Assembly (NCBI GenBank): GCA_007135845.1
Contig: SLIC01000183.1
Coordinates: forward strand, 1-7,048
Reading direction: 5' to 3'
Length of the DNA stretch: 7,048 nucleotides
DNA from: Candidatus Brevefilum sp.
GTDB lineage: Bacteria; Chloroflexota; Anaerolineae; Anaerolineales; Anaerolineaceae
Below the pieces are notes generated by a model. That model was not told where the DNA came from, ran no database searches, and worked only from the letters and a program-made list of their open reading frames with translations. A program made the position numbers and the translations under genes. Below, one piece after another: positions 6,982 through 7,048 of the stretch; position 1 is the first letter of the stretch; every line of letters starts with the position of its first letter.

Positions 6982-7011
6982 CTATCCTGGCAAAGGCTTG
7001 AATTTTTTCAT
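6982..7011 (-). other. Possible nine-codon leader ORF before glyQS
   Basis: On the minus strand, ATG at 7011-7009 opens a short frame, MKKFKPLPG, that stops with TAG at 6984-6982. It lies entirely between the predicted transcription start (about 7021) and the glyQS start codon at 6962. Its last sense codon is GGA (Gly), the amino acid charged by the downstream enzyme. A GGGG stretch about 10 bases ahead is only a weak Shine-Dalgarno, and the leader before this ATG would be very short. It may be chance. Only one Gly codon is present, unlike classic attenuator peptides. Confidence 0.2.
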
Positions 7012-7027
7012 TAAATTTAACCCCAGT

Positions 7028-7036
7028 ATTATACCA
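7028..7036 (-). promoter_or_regulatory. Extended -10 promoter of glyQS
   Basis: The minus strand reads TGGTATAAT: a perfect TATAAT (7033-7028) preceded by the TGn extended -10 element. The expected transcription start is near 7021, giving a 5' leader of about 58 bases. The matching -35 would fall at or beyond the right edge and cannot be seen. The leader contains short inverted repeats (CTGT-GGA-ACAG at 6980-6970) but no long structure such as a T-box. Confidence 0.65.
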
Positions 7037-7048
7037 TCATGGACTTGG

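Noticed and set aside
6963..7048. T-box riboswitch before glyQS, prompted by GTGGAAC in the leader
   Set aside because: The predicted leader is only about 58 bases, too short for a T-box with specifier stem and antiterminator. The full conserved T-box sequence is absent, and GTGGAAC with its tiny CTGT/ACAG stem is probably chance.

Overview
The window looks like chromosomal sequence from an uncultured or little-studied bacterium, most likely a Chloroflexota (Anaerolineae-like) lineage. This is inferred from the single-chain glycyl-tRNA synthetase (alpha and beta fused), the style of the UlaG/COG2220-type metallo-beta-lactamase protein, the CPBP protease and the moderate GC content. It is not proven, because no rRNA or other strong taxonomic marker is present. 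There is no sign of mobile elements, CRISPR, tRNAs or phage genes.

Layout. At the left edge (about 1-98, + strand) is the C-terminal tail of a membrane protein. It is followed 35 bases later by a complete CPBP-family intramembrane protease (134-1087, +). This pair converges on a leftward four-gene cluster, and the two facing stop codons share a TTAA. Read in the direction of transcription (- strand), the cluster is: a COG2220-like MBL-fold protein with an altered metal site (3791-3138), a 100-residue protein of unrecognised family (3096-2794), mutY (2794-1715) and pcm (1728-1084). The last three genes overlap each other and are probably translationally coupled. Upstream, and also leftward, is a large glyQS fusion gene (6962-3966) with its own strong extended -10 promoter at the right edge.

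The 174-base gap between glyQS and the MBL gene is the main regulatory region. It holds a 9-bp hairpin just after the glyQS stop (possible weak terminator), two overlapping palindromes (possible operator) and two possible promoters for the MBL-mutY-pcm cluster.

Functionally, the cluster combines oxidative DNA damage repair (MutY removes A opposite 8-oxoguanine) with repair of aged proteins (Pcm repairs isoaspartate). This suggests a small macromolecule-maintenance operon in which the first two proteins have unknown roles. The most interesting points are the MBL protein that lost most of its HxHxDH metal ligands, a MutY C-terminal domain that keeps much of a Nudix box plus the 8-oxoG-recognition-type loop, the unknown 100-residue protein coupled to mutY, and a possible nine-codon leader ORF ending in a Gly codon ahead of glyQS. 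I do not see a clearly new multi-gene system. Most of the window is core housekeeping sequence.
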